A stretch of 64,000 bases of DNA from PGYR01 sp046290495 (GTDB lineage: Bacteria; Bacteroidota; Ignavibacteria; Kapaibacteriales; UBA2268): the NCBI GenBank assembly GCA_046290495.1, contig JBKAGT010000006.1:372001-436000 (forward strand). Reading direction: 5' to 3'. The notes under the pieces are model-generated. The model had not been told where the DNA came from and did not search any database. It worked only from the letters and a program-made list of their open reading frames with translations. Positions 1-10,200 of this stretch are shown piece by piece (position 1 is the first letter of the stretch; every line of letters begins with the position of its first letter). Made by a program: the position numbers and the translations under genes.

Positions 1-1349
1 ATAAAGTCATACTCTTCGAGTAACTGCTCTCTGAAAGTCACAACGGCATCTTCAGTCTTGACTGGAGAATCAACCAACTTTGGAACAACACCCCAGATAA
101 ATGACAACCTTCTAGCAACGGCTTCAGTATCAGTAAACGCTACTATCGGGACTCTTGGTCTATAGTTCGCTACGTTTTTTGCTGTATAAGCAGAACTTGT
201 TAATGTAACTATAGCTGCTGCGTTTATTTGATCAGCAATCATAGTAGCTGCACTACCCAAAGCATCTGAGATATCACCCCCATCATAGCTTGATTTGTAT
301 TTTTCGCTGCCATAAGGGTACTTTTCTTCTATATTTTCTATTATTCTTGACATATACCCAACAGCTTCGAAAGGGTATTTTCCTACGCTAGATTCAGCAC
401 TTAACATCAAACAGTCAGAACCATCCATTACAGCATTGGCTACATCACTTGCCTCAGCTCTTGTTGGTCTTGGGTTTTCTATCATTGACTCCAACATCTG
501 AGTCGCTGTAATCACAGGTTTCCCGTAGTAATTACATCTATTTATTATTTCTTTTTGAATCAGAGGTACTCTTTCAGCAGGCATTTCTAAACCAAGGTCA
601 CCCCTTGCAACCATTACACCTGTTGTTTCTTGTATTATCTCGTCTATATTTTCGTAGGCTTCTACTCTTTCAATCTTGGCAATGATAGGTACTTCTCTTT
701 TGAATATTTTCATCGCTGTTTTTAATTCAACAATGTCGATTTTTGAACGAACAAATGATAAAGCAACAGCATCTACACCGTTTTCCAATCCAAATTTCAA
801 ATCTTCTATGTCTTTTTCACTAAGCGAAGGTGCATTGCTTGTAGCTCCTGGTACTACTATCCCTTTCTTACTTTTTAGTATCCCACCTTTCACAACTCTT
901 GTCTTAATCTCAGGCCCATTTACATCAAGTACTTTAAGCATGATATAACCATCATCAAGAAGGACTGTATATCCAGGAAGTGCCTCGTGTTTTAGATCTG
1001 TATAATTAGTACTAACTATTTTCGATGTACCTTCTTTCAGGGGTTTAGTTGTAATTATAAACTCGGCATTATCTTTTAGTTCTACACCACCTTCCTTCAC
1101 ATTTCCTATTCTGATCTTAGGCCCTTGTAAATCCATCATAATAGGAATATTCTTTCCTGCTATGTTGGAAGCAGCACGAATATGCTTTATTGTTTTCTGG
1201 TGAATCTCGTGAGTACCATGCGAAAAGTTTATTCTAGCAGCATTCATTCCTGCATAAATAAGTCTAGTTAGGTTCTCAGTGCCGTTTACAGCGGGACCAA
1301 TTGTACATAGTATTTTAGTTTTTCTAGGGAATATGTTGCTATTTTTCAT
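1..1349 (-). CDS. pyk: Pyruvate kinase, C-terminus cut by window edge
   Basis: Pyruvate kinase transfers phosphate from phosphoenolpyruvate to ADP, the last step of glycolysis, in the cytosol. Reading the minus strand from the ATG at 1349 gives 449 codons open to the window edge. They include the TKIL.TIGP start of the barrel, MDLQGPKIR, the B-domain, the IAKIE segment with the catalytic Lys, MVARGDLG, the ATQMLESM signature, and part of the C-terminal allosteric domain. Bacterial enzymes are about 470-480 residues, so roughly 25 are missing. A purine-rich GAAGAATAAG stretch precedes the start. The gene is divergent from the DUF423 gene. No disruption is seen. Confidence 0.95.
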   Translation of the reverse strand, partial: MKNSNIFPRKTKILCTIGPAVNGTENLTRLIYAGMNAARINFSHGTHEIHQKTIKHIRAASNIAGKNIPIMMDLQGPKIRIGNVKEGGVELKDNAEFIITTKPLKEGTSKIVSTNYTDLKHEALPGYTVLLDDGYIMLKVLDVNGPEIKTRVVKGGILKSKKGIVVPGATSNAPSLSEKDIEDLKFGLENGVDAVALSFVRSKIDIVELKTAMKIFKREVPIIAKIERVEAYENIDEIIQETTGVMVARGDLGLEMPAERVPLIQKEIINRCNYYGKPVITATQMLESMIENPRPTRAEASDVANAVMDGSDCLMLSAESSVGKYPFEAVGYMSRIIENIEEKYPYGSEKYKSSYDGGDISDALGSAATMIADQINAAAIVTLTSSAYTAKNVANYRPRVPIVAFTDTEAVARRLSFIWGVVPKLVDSPVKTEDAVVTFREQLLEEYDF

Positions 1350-1469
1350 CTTATTCTTCGTTTTCAATTTAATTTTAAACAAATTAGCTATTAATTATGT
1401 AAAAAACGTTAATCTTTTGTTAGAGTTCTGTTAAACTATATCTATTAACAATCAAATATTAAACCAAAA

Positions 1470-1862
1470 ATGCAAAACAGAAAAGAATTATCAAAGCGAA
1501 TCATCAAATCTGGTGTGATTATGTCAATGTTAGGAGTAGCAATTGGAGCATTTGGCGCTCATGCTTTTAGTGATTTATTAACCGAGAATAATAGAATTGA
1601 TACATATGATACAGGAGTCCTTTACTTGTTCATTCACTCAATTGCGATTATTCTGATTGGAATAATTAATGAAAGATTCGAATGTAAGAATATAAAAAGT
1701 GTTTATTATCTATTCTTATTTGGCGTAATCTTATTTTCTGGGTCACTTTTCATCCTTTCAATCACTAATATTAGAATGTTTGGAGCAATCACACCCATAG
1801 GCGGAGGTGCGTTTATATTTGGATGGATAAAGCTCTATCTTTCCATCAGAAAATCTGACTAA
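1470..1862 (+). CDS. DUF423 family small inner-membrane protein
   Basis: This 130-residue protein has about four hydrophobic segments and the family's landmarks: the AFGAHAF motif near residue 30, an H-containing second segment (FIHSIAIIL), the LFSGSLFIL segment, and TPIGGGAFIFGW near the C-terminus. Members are widespread membrane proteins of unknown function (E. coli YgdD is one), and length matches the family. The ATG at 1470 follows the divergent pyk gene by 120 bases, so the promoters lie in that gap. The last four bases overlap the convergent lipoprotein gene. Function cannot be stated from sequence. Confidence 0.85.
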   Translation: MQNRKELSKRIIKSGVIMSMLGVAIGAFGAHAFSDLLTENNRIDTYDTGVLYLFIHSIAIILIGIINERFECKNIKSVYYLFLFGVILFSGSLFILSITNIRMFGAITPIGGGAFIFGWIKLYLSIRKSD

Positions 1863-2272
1863 TTAAGCTGCTTGTATTCGATAACATACCAAAGTGAGTC
1901 TAGCTCTCTCATTGCAAATGAGAACTCCCTCAGGTAATCATATTCTATTCGGATATTATGTAGGTCTTTAGCTAGGGTGTCTGTGATAATACGACTGACT
2001 TCTCTCTTGTTTAGTATGCGTGTATACCTTGCCAAATCGTAATAAATCTCTGATTGTTTATCAGCGCTAATACGTGTGGTATTATCTGCAATTAATTGAG
2101 CTGCTCCTCTAACATTTCCTCTTTTTAATTCAGTAGCAAAGAGCAATGCTCCGCCAGTAGATGTTTGTTGGGTTATATCAATTACTTCTTTCTGAGGTGT
2201 GCTTTTTCCTATGACAAACAGTTCGCAACCCGTCAGTGATAGTACTAAAATTGCTGTTATTAATAATCTCAA
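1859..2272 (-). CDS. Small lipoprotein of unknown function
   Basis: The 137-residue product has a short signal peptide and lipobox LTGC, with Cys16 the probable lipidated residue, so it should be anchored in the cell envelope. After an S/T/Q-rich linker the rest is mostly helical and charged, possibly a single TPR-like helical domain (ARYTRIL, LREFSFAMREL). I recognise no family. Its ATG overlaps the stop of the upstream hydrolase gene by four bases (ATGA type), so the two are probably translationally coupled and share one mRNA with the M28-like gene. Confidence 0.7.
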   Translation of the reverse strand: MRLLITAILVLSLTGCELFVIGKSTPQKEVIDITQQTSTGGALLFATELKRGNVRGAAQLIADNTTRISADKQSEIYYDLARYTRILNKREVSRIITDTLAKDLHNIRIEYDYLREFSFAMRELDSLWYVIEYKQLN

Positions 2273-3096
2273 TTTTCACCCAAAAATTTTAATGTTTCGC
2301 TAATAGCTTCATCCAAATATTGATTAGCTCCAGTAAACGGATGACGAACATTGAAAGTGTGATTTGCCTTATCTACTATAACTAGTTGTGAGTTCTTTGC
2401 AGTATTATGTAACATCTTTGCCTCATGCAATCTAACGGTAAAATCACTTCCACCATGCAGAACCAATAGAGGACAATTTAGTTTTGCAGCGTTAATTTCT
2501 AAATCGTATTTTTCCTTGTTTACTAACTTATCTTCCAAGTAGTTTACATCAAGTATTAAGTTCTGTTTGGTAATTCTATTCTCGAACTCCATTAATCCTT
2601 TTTTTCGCCATTCTTCTTTTTGCCTATCAGTATTTCTATCAATATCACCGATAGAGCCCCAAGTTATAACACTCTCAATATTATCAAGTTTGGCAGCTGT
2701 AATGATAGAAACGGCTCCACCTAACGAATGCCCTAATAGTGATATCTCGCCATTCCAGTTATCAACTATGTCAGCGCCTAATATTTCTCTTACATTGGAT
2801 ATGACAGAATTCAGATCTGATATTTCTTGGGTAACTGTTACTTTTCTGAATTTCTCTACGTCGAACAATCCTTTTTCTTCATCAACTATACCGTTTAACG
2901 AAAAATCAATGTTGACTACTATTATATTATCCTTAGCAAACTGCTCACACATATAAGGGAAGAATCCCCAATTTCTGTATGCTTTGAAACCATGTGACAC
3001 AATTAACACTTTTGCATTCGATGGAGATTCAAAATAAACATCACCATTAACAGCTAAACCATTTTCGGTATTTACTTGAAAAGTTTTTTTATTCAT
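2269..3096 (-). CDS. Alpha/beta hydrolase (esterase/acyl-peptidase type)
   Basis: A 275-residue cytoplasmic alpha/beta-hydrolase fold enzyme. The strand before the oxyanion region reads LIVSHGFKAY. The nucleophile elbow is GHSLGG (residues 122-127, Ser124), the acid is probably Asp218 in LHGGSD, and the base is probably His246 in ANHTF, so the catalytic triad looks intact. A longer cap lies between residues about 145 and 205. There is no signal peptide. Substrate is unknown. The start codon overlaps the stop of the M28-like gene by one base (TAATG), and the downstream lipoprotein overlaps by four, giving a compact three-gene operon. Neighbour context hints at peptide or ester turnover but does not prove it. 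Confidence 0.85.
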   Translation of the reverse strand: MNKKTFQVNTENGLAVNGDVYFESPSNAKVLIVSHGFKAYRNWGFFPYMCEQFAKDNIIVVNIDFSLNGIVDEEKGLFDVEKFRKVTVTQEISDLNSVISNVREILGADIVDNWNGEISLLGHSLGGAVSIITAAKLDNIESVITWGSIGDIDRNTDRQKEEWRKKGLMEFENRITKQNLILDVNYLEDKLVNKEKYDLEINAAKLNCPLLVLHGGSDFTVRLHEAKMLHNTAKNSQLVIVDKANHTFNVRHPFTGANQYLDEAISETLKFLGEN

Positions 3097-4505
3097 TAGT
3101 CTTGATTAATATTTCGTGCTACTTGCTCAAGCATATCAATGTAAAGATTCAAATCTTCGAAATCTTTATCTTTCCATTCTCTTTTTGGTGGGGGATAGCT
3201 TCTTAGTTTATTCGATACTCTTACATATTTGTTGTTAGATTCTAAGAATGGATTGTTATCCTTTGAATTTAGTTCTTTAGCATCTACTTTTAATGTAGCA
3301 AAACTTTCAGTATCTCTAAAAGTCTGTACAATTAAAGGGTCATTTGAGTTCAACACAATGTGTTTTTTATGTACTTTTTCAGTATTGTCAATATATAATA
3401 TGGCTGAACTGCTTGAAACCCAATCGTCTAATTGCTCTACAGCATTTCTACTACCATCAAAATATGGTTCATCTCCACTTGTAGCAACAAAGATAATATT
3501 GTGAGGTGGTTGGTTCTCTTTGAATCTCTTAGCTAGCTCCAGAGCAGTAGCGATACCCGATAAATTGTTCCCAGAAGGATAGAAAAATTTATTCTGTTTT
3601 TTTACATAGTTCTCAATCTTTTCATCTGATAAAGATTCATCATAGGGGAATACAATTATTACAGATCTGTCTTCATCTTCGCCTTCTATTTTACCAAAGA
3701 TGTTTTTATTTACCATTTCTTTCTTTTCTAATTCTATTGAAAGATTGGTAGTTACATTAGGTAGAACAAAGCTTTTTGGTTGCTTCATTTCTCTGATGGC
3801 TTTCTCTTGGTCAATTAGTGGATTACTTTTAGGGAAATATCTCTCAAGTGATGTTCTGTTCGTTTGCATTGCAATAATACCAGAGTTGAAATCATCCACT
3901 ATCACAGGCTCAAATACATTTGCGGAATCTCCCATTGCTTTAATAAATAGTGCTGCTGCAGCTCCTTTCTCTTTTGCATTTCTAACCTTATACTCATAGC
4001 TTGATTGCTCTTTATACAGCTCTGAATTTTCTCCTTCTGGTGAGTCAGTGAGGATGATAACTACTTTATCTGTTACATCTATTCCTGCATAGTCATCATA
4101 GCCAGAAGTTGTTATACCATATCCAACAAATGCCAACTCTGCACCCTCAATATCACCTTCGGAAGTGAAACCGAGTGGTAACCAATCCTTCTCAACATCC
4201 CAAGTTTGTATGCTTGGTTTAATTCTCTCAATTGGGATTCCTCTTCTCGGCACTACTATTCCAAAAGAAACACTATTGTTGTCGATATTCAGACCGCTCT
4301 CGACTTTAAATGTTTGTGTCTCAACATCTTCCAAGCCAATAGACTTAAATTGAGATTCAATAAAATTAGCAGTTGCAGAAAGGTTTTCTGTATTTCTAGA
4401 ACGATTGTATAAGTTCTCAGAATTTAGTTTTTCTATGTTGTTCTGCAAATCTTGAGCACTGATAGTTGCTGATAACAAGAATGCAATTAATATAATATAT
4501 TTCAT
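3096..4505 (-). CDS. Secreted M28 peptidase-like protein with PA domain, metal site degraded
   Basis: The 469-residue product has a signal peptide ending near ATISAQ, a protease-associated-like insert (about 118-220) and a C-terminal M28 aminopeptidase-like fold. The usual zinc-ligand motifs are altered. The HxDS-type motif reads PYDES (287-291), the ADDNxSG motif reads GNNLSG (312-317), and the EExGLxGS motif is reduced to SGDEP followed by GS (343 on). The final His motif is not recognisable. It therefore looks like a secreted, catalytically weakened or inactive homologue. I start at the ATG at 4505, because the upstream in-frame TTG at 4511 adds only two residues. It heads an operon with the hydrolase and lipoprotein. 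Confidence 0.75.
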   Translation of the reverse strand: MKYIILIAFLLSATISAQDLQNNIEKLNSENLYNRSRNTENLSATANFIESQFKSIGLEDVETQTFKVESGLNIDNNSVSFGIVVPRRGIPIERIKPSIQTWDVEKDWLPLGFTSEGDIEGAELAFVGYGITTSGYDDYAGIDVTDKVVIILTDSPEGENSELYKEQSSYEYKVRNAKEKGAAAALFIKAMGDSANVFEPVIVDDFNSGIIAMQTNRTSLERYFPKSNPLIDQEKAIREMKQPKSFVLPNVTTNLSIELEKKEMVNKNIFGKIEGEDEDRSVIIVFPYDESLSDEKIENYVKKQNKFFYPSGNNLSGIATALELAKRFKENQPPHNIIFVATSGDEPYFDGSRNAVEQLDDWVSSSSAILYIDNTEKVHKKHIVLNSNDPLIVQTFRDTESFATLKVDAKELNSKDNNPFLESNNKYVRVSNKLRSYPPPKREWKDKDFEDLNLYIDMLEQVARNINQD

Positions 4506-4697
4506 AATCAATTTGAAGATTGTTTGTTGTCAATTGTTCCAAAAATAAGAAAAATTTATGGTATTTCGATTAATAGCTATTTCTACTTCTATTATACTAT
4601 ATCTCATCACGAAATGTTTTCATTTGAATATTGAATTTTCATTTTTATTCACTAAATTATTCATTATTAAGATTGATAACCAAAAAATATTTTTTAT

Positions 4698-6248
4698 ATG
4701 GATAATAGCAAAAAGATTGACTTACTCAAAGAAAAGAAAGATGAGGCCTTGCAAGGTGGGGGCAAAGACAGAATAGATGCCCAGCACAAAAGAGGTAAGC
4801 TAACAGCAAGAGAGAGATTGGACTTGTTGCTAGATAATGGGACATTTACTGAAATGGATATGCTAGCCCATCATCATACTGTTGGTTTTGGATTAGAGAA
4901 AAATGTAGTTTTAGGTGATGGAGTTGTTACTGGATACGGCAATATTGATGACAAGAGTGTTTTTACTTTTTCGCAAGACTTCACTGTATTAGGTGGTTCT
5001 CTTGCTGAACAGCACGGTAGAAAGATTGTAAAGATAATGGAAATGGCACTCAAGAACGGTAAACCTGTAATCGGCCTAAATGATTCTGGTGGTGCAAGGG
5101 TGCAAGAGGGCGTAATCTCTTTAGGTGCATATGCTGATATTTTTCTTCAAAATACCTTAGCCTCTGGTGTTATCCCTCAGATTTCAATAATAATGGGACC
5201 TTGTGCAGGAGGTGCTGTTTATTCACCAGCGATTACAGATTTTGTAATAATGGTAAAAGACACATCCTATATGTTTGTGACTGGTCCAAAAGTAGTAAAG
5301 ACTGTAACACATGAAGAACTTACTCCAGAAGATTTGGGTGGTGCGTCCGTACATAGTGCAAAAAGTGGTGTGGCTCACTTCGTAGCTGAAAATGACTTAG
5401 AAGCAATTGAGTTAGTAAAGAATCTACTCGAATACATACCAAGTAATAATGCTGAGCCAGCTCCTTTCAAAGAAACAAAAGACCCAATTGATAGAGAAAG
5501 CGAAAAGCTTAATGAGATAATTCCTGAAAATCCGAATCAGCCTTATGACATCAAGGAAGTGATAAAACAAGTTGCTGATGACGGAGAATTCCTAGAAGTA
5601 CATGAAAATTATGCAGAGAATATAGTTGTTGGCTTTATTCACTTAGGTGGAATGTCAATTGGTGTTGTTGCTAACCAACCAATGGTTCTGGCTGGTGTAC
5701 TCGACATTGAAGCTTCCAAAAAAGCTGCTAGGTTTATCAGATTTTGTGATGCATTCAATATCCCATTACTAACTTTTGAAGATGTACCAGGATTTATGCC
5801 AGGTAGAGAGCAAGAGTGGGGTGGAATAATTAATAATGGTGCCAAACTACTATACGCATACTGTGAAGCAACGGTACCAAAAGTGACAGTAATCACGAGA
5901 AAGGCCTACGGTGGTGCTTATGATGTGATGAGTAGTAAACACATTAGAGGTGACTTTAATTTTGCTTGGCCAACGGCAGAGATAGCTGTTATGGGTGCAA
6001 AAGGTGCAATCGAAATTATATTCAAAAAGCAAGTAGAAGAAGCTGAAGATAAAGAAGAAAAAATGAAAGAGTTAGAGGAAGAATACAATGAAAGATTTGC
6101 TAATCCTTATATAGCTGCTTCCTATGGGTATGTTGATGATGTGTTCGAACCGAAGTTTACTCGTCAAAGATTAATTGATTCATTCAACTTACTTAAAAAC
6201 AAAGTTGACAAAAACCCAACAAAAAAACATGGAAACATTCCTTTATAA
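4698..6248 (+). CDS. pccB: Acyl-CoA carboxylase carboxyltransferase (beta) subunit
   Basis: This 516-residue protein is the carboxyltransferase subunit of a biotin-dependent acyl-CoA carboxylase or the alpha subunit of methylmalonyl-CoA decarboxylase (PccB/MmdA family). It moves CO2 between biotin and propionyl-/methylmalonyl-CoA. The N-half crotonase-like domain has KLTARERLDLL, GGSLAEQHGRK and GPCAGGAVYSPA. The C-half has GREQEWGGII, KAYGGAYDVM and the conserved tail KKHGNIPL. Length is normal and complete. No biotin-carrier, biotin carboxylase, epimerase or mutase gene is adjacent, so partners must lie elsewhere and the exact substrate is open. The 3' end overlaps the next gene by 20 bases. 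Confidence 0.92.
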   Translation: MDNSKKIDLLKEKKDEALQGGGKDRIDAQHKRGKLTARERLDLLLDNGTFTEMDMLAHHHTVGFGLEKNVVLGDGVVTGYGNIDDKSVFTFSQDFTVLGGSLAEQHGRKIVKIMEMALKNGKPVIGLNDSGGARVQEGVISLGAYADIFLQNTLASGVIPQISIIMGPCAGGAVYSPAITDFVIMVKDTSYMFVTGPKVVKTVTHEELTPEDLGGASVHSAKSGVAHFVAENDLEAIELVKNLLEYIPSNNAEPAPFKETKDPIDRESEKLNEIIPENPNQPYDIKEVIKQVADDGEFLEVHENYAENIVVGFIHLGGMSIGVVANQPMVLAGVLDIEASKKAARFIRFCDAFNIPLLTFEDVPGFMPGREQEWGGIINNGAKLLYAYCEATVPKVTVITRKAYGGAYDVMSSKHIRGDFNFAWPTAEIAVMGAKGAIEIIFKKQVEEAEDKEEKMKELEEEYNERFANPYIAASYGYVDDVFEPKFTRQRLIDSFNLLKNKVDKNPTKKHGNIPL

Positions 6249-7200
6249 GCATAGGCTAACTTTATCGATAATAGTCTTAGCATTATTGACTCTTACTTCT
6301 TGTTTAGAAGACCCGATTAGAAATGAAATAGAGGATAATTATTTATCCTCTATTATTGTTTTAGACGGCACTTATATTACAAATTCTAGCGAAGGTAATA
6401 TATACATTTCAGAAAATGCTAAAAATTGGCAGATAATACCTACCACTAACACTAACCTACTACTCTCACTTGATGGTAAAGGTGAATATTCTGTTTGCTC
6501 TGGCGAGAATGGCACTATTCTTGTAAGTACTGATAAAGGAAATAGTTGGGAAGTAAAAGCTACAGGTGTATCCAGTTTCTTAAAAAACGTTAAAATTATA
6601 AATGACAGCACTTATATCGCTAGTGGAGAATCAGGAAGAGTAATAATTAGTTCTGATTATGGTGAAACCTGGAGTCAAATTGAAACTGAGTTTTCCAGCA
6701 CAGTAAATGATATGGCTGTTCTAGGCGATATAGTTTACTTTGGACTTAGAAGTTCAAATGAACCAACTGAATTGCTTTACAAGTATGATTTAATTAGAGA
6801 TACATTAGAGCTGACTAACTTAGAGTTCAATGAGTTAGTGTCTGATATTTCTGTTGTAGACGGTGAAATCTATGTTTCAGACTTTTCTGCTTGTTATAAG
6901 CTAATAAATCAAAATGAAGTATATAGCAAAGAAGAAATTTTTACTAATGTAGATGAGAATTATATCATTACAGATGTGTTAGATTTGAACAATGAGCTAG
7001 TATTAGTTGGCAACCTTGGATTTAATCTTGGTAAACTTATAGTTGATGCTAAAGGTTCAAAAACTGAAATAGAGTTCGATGAAAGTATATATTTTAATTC
7101 AGCTATTGTGAATGAAAATAAACTTATTGCCTGTGGTGGCGATGAGTTAGAGTTGTTGATATTTGATGGAAACAGCTCTGAAATAATAAAACTAAAATAA
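6229..7200 (+). CDS. YCF48/BNR-like repeat lipoprotein
   Basis: I take the ATG at 6229, 18 codons inside a longer open frame, because it gives a proper lipoprotein signal: hydrophobic core and lipobox LTSC with Cys25. The 323-residue product carries short propeller-type repeats with the phrases SENAKNWQII, STDKGNSWEV and SSDYGETWSQI, typical of YCF48 or sialidase-like BNR repeats. These usually mediate binding rather than catalysis. The start lies within the last 20 bases of the carboxylase gene and the stop is 19 bases before the giant repeat protein gene, so it may be co-expressed with the latter as a surface or assembly partner (inference). Confidence 0.75.
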   Translation: METFLYKHRLTLSIIVLALLTLTSCLEDPIRNEIEDNYLSSIIVLDGTYITNSSEGNIYISENAKNWQIIPTTNTNLLLSLDGKGEYSVCSGENGTILVSTDKGNSWEVKATGVSSFLKNVKIINDSTYIASGESGRVIISSDYGETWSQIETEFSSTVNDMAVLGDIVYFGLRSSNEPTELLYKYDLIRDTLELTNLEFNELVSDISVVDGEIYVSDFSACYKLINQNEVYSKEEIFTNVDENYIITDVLDLNNELVLVGNLGFNLGKLIVDAKGSKTEIEFDESIYFNSAIVNENKLIACGGDELELLIFDGNSSEIIKLK

Positions 7201-7219
7201 GAAGATTAACGGTTTTGAT

Positions 7220-10200
7220 ATGAAAAGAAAAATAATACTATTTTGCATTGCTGCATTTGTTTTTACCCAAATTTTAAAATCAGATGTACCAAAAGAAATT
7301 TCATATCAAGGTATACTGACAGGCCAACAGATGGTGCCTCTGCCTAATGGTAATTACGACATCCAATTTAGAATATATACATCAGATACAGAACAAACTG
7401 AGTTATGGTCGGAGCAGCAAACTGTTGCTTTGAACACAGGTGTATTCGATGTTTATCTTGGTTCTGTCACACCACTTGACTTAAGTTTTGATAGACAATA
7501 TTGGCTTGGTGTGACTATAGTAGGCGAACCTGAGATGACACCAAGAATTCCGCTAGTATCTGTGCCTTATTCTATGAATGCTGAAATAGCTGGAGGGTTG
7601 ACCGATGATGCCCAAGGTGCTGTTTTATCCTTGAACCAACTTGAAGGCGATTTGGAGATAGAAGGGCAGTCTGATATAGTAGTTAGTACTGCAGGAAATA
7701 AGATAATAATTGGAAGGACTAATGTTTCGATAGAGAGTGTTATCTCATCAAAGTCTCACTTAACTATAGAAGAGAATGGTAATGAAATAGATATTAATAT
7801 AGCTCCAAAAAGCATTACGGATGAAGAAATATCAGATGTTGATTGGAATACAGTTACAAATAAACCAACAGAATTTCCACCTGGAGGTGTAGCTGGCGGC
7901 GATTTGGATGGGAATTATCCTAATCCTTCGATTGCACAAAAAGGTGCAACCACAGGGCAAGTCTTAAAATGGAACGGAACAAGCTGGGTAGCGAGTGATG
8001 ATAATTCTGGCGTTGCTGATATTTATTCCAACTCGCCAATTAGTGGAGATGGTTCTCAAGCTGATCCTTTAAGAATTGACTCTGCTACTGCAACTAATTC
8101 AGGTTACTTGACTGATAATGATTGGACTCGTTTTGAAAGCAAATTAGATAATGTTTCAAGTAACTCACCTATTATTGGAGATGGTACTACATCAAATCCA
8201 CTTTCTATGGATTCAGCAAGTGCTAGCAATAGTGGATATCTGACAGCCAATGACTGGCAAAGATTCAATAGTGGAAATACAGTAATCTCAAATGCTCCAC
8301 TTAGTGGTGACGGTTCCACGGCAGACCCACTTATAATATCTCAATCAAATGGAACTACTGATGGATACATAACTTCTTCAGATTGGACAAGATTTAATAA
8401 TAAATTAGATTCAGTTTGGAGCGATAGCCCAATCTCAGGTAATGGAACGAGCAGTAATCCACTAACAATGGATTCGGCAAGTGCAAGTAATAGTGGTTAT
8501 CTAACAGCAAATGACTGGCAAAGATTCAACAGTGGAAACACCGTGATATCAAACTCACCTCTTAGTGGTGATGGCTCAACAGTTGATCCATTAGTGATAT
8601 CTCAGTCAAATGGAGGTAGTGATGGATATTTAAGCTCAATAGATTGGATAAAGTTTGATAATAAATTAGATTCAGTATGGAGTGATAGCCCAATCTCAGG
8701 TAATGGAAAAATCGGTAATCCACTATCAATGGATTCAGCAAGTGCTAGCAATGGTGGCTATCTGACAGCCAATGACTGGCAAAGATTCAACAGTGGAAAC
8801 ACCGTGATATCAAACTCACCTCTGAGTGGTGATGGCTCCACAGCAGACCCACTTGTAATATCTCAGTCAAATGGAAGCAGTGATGGATATTTAAGCTCAA
8901 TAGATTGGATAAAGTTTGATAATAAATTAGATTCAGTATGGAGCGATAGCCCAATCTCAGGAAATGGAACAAGCAGTGATCCATTAACAATGGATTCGGC
9001 AAGTGCAAGTAATGGTGGTTATCTAACAGCTAATGACTGGGTACGCTTCAATAACGGAAATACTGTTACTGCAAATTCCCCATTGAGCGGTGACGGCACG
9101 AGTGGAGACCCGCTTGTAATATCTCAAGCAGATGGAAGTAATGATGGATATCTTACATCAAGTGATTGGACTCGTTTTGATAGTAAGCTTGACTCTGTTT
9201 TTACAGATTCACCAGTTACTGGTAATGGTACATCTTCAAGCCCAATATATATTCCACCAGCTAATTCAAGCAGAAATGGTTATTTGTCTTCAAGTGATTG
9301 GACAAGGTTTGATAATAAATTGGACTCAGTATGGAGTGATAGTCCTATAGACGGGAATGGAACTCAATCTGACCCACTATCAATGGATTCAGCAAGTGCA
9401 AGTAATGGTGGTTATCTGACAGCTTATGACTGGGAAAGGTTTAATAATGGCAATACAGTAACTGCAAATACTCCACTTAGCGGAGACGGCACTAGTGGTG
9501 ATCCTCTAGTATTATCTCAATCAGACGGAAGCACAGATGGTTTCTTGACGTCAGAGGATTGGACAAAATTTGATAATAAATTAGACTCAGTGTGGAGTGA
9601 AAGTCCGATATCAGGAAATGGAACGAGCAGTGATCCACTAACAATGGACTCAGCGACAGCAAGTAACAGTGGTTATCTGACTGCTTATGACTGGGAAAGG
9701 TTTAATAATGGCAATACCGTAACTGCAAGTACTCCACTTAGTGGTGATGGAACGAGTGGAGACCCGCTTGTAATATCTCAATCAGATGGAAGTAACGATG
9801 GATATTTAACTTCTACAGATTGGACAAGATTCGACAACAAGCTGGATTCTGTAATTAGTAATGCACCATTATCAGGGAAAGGTACAAGCAGCGACCCATT
9901 GGTAATCTCTCAATCAGACGGAAGCACAGATGGTTATCTAACATCAGGAGATTGGACAAGGTTTGATAATAAATTGGATTCGGTGTGGAGTGAAAGTCCA
10001 ATATCAGGAAATGGAACTAGTGGAAATCCTTTATCAATGGACTCAGCAAGTGCAAGCAACGGCGGCTATCTGACAGCAAACGATTGGACACGTTTCAACA
10101 ATGGCAATACCGTAACAGCAAACGCACCACTTAGCGGAGACGGCATTAGCGGTGATCCTCTTGTAATTTCTCAATCAGATGGAAGTACTGATGGATATTT

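Noticed and set aside
8104..9350. Several antisense and out-of-frame open frames in the fibre gene
   Set aside because: They arise from repeated DNA of the fibre gene and give repeated nonsense segments.
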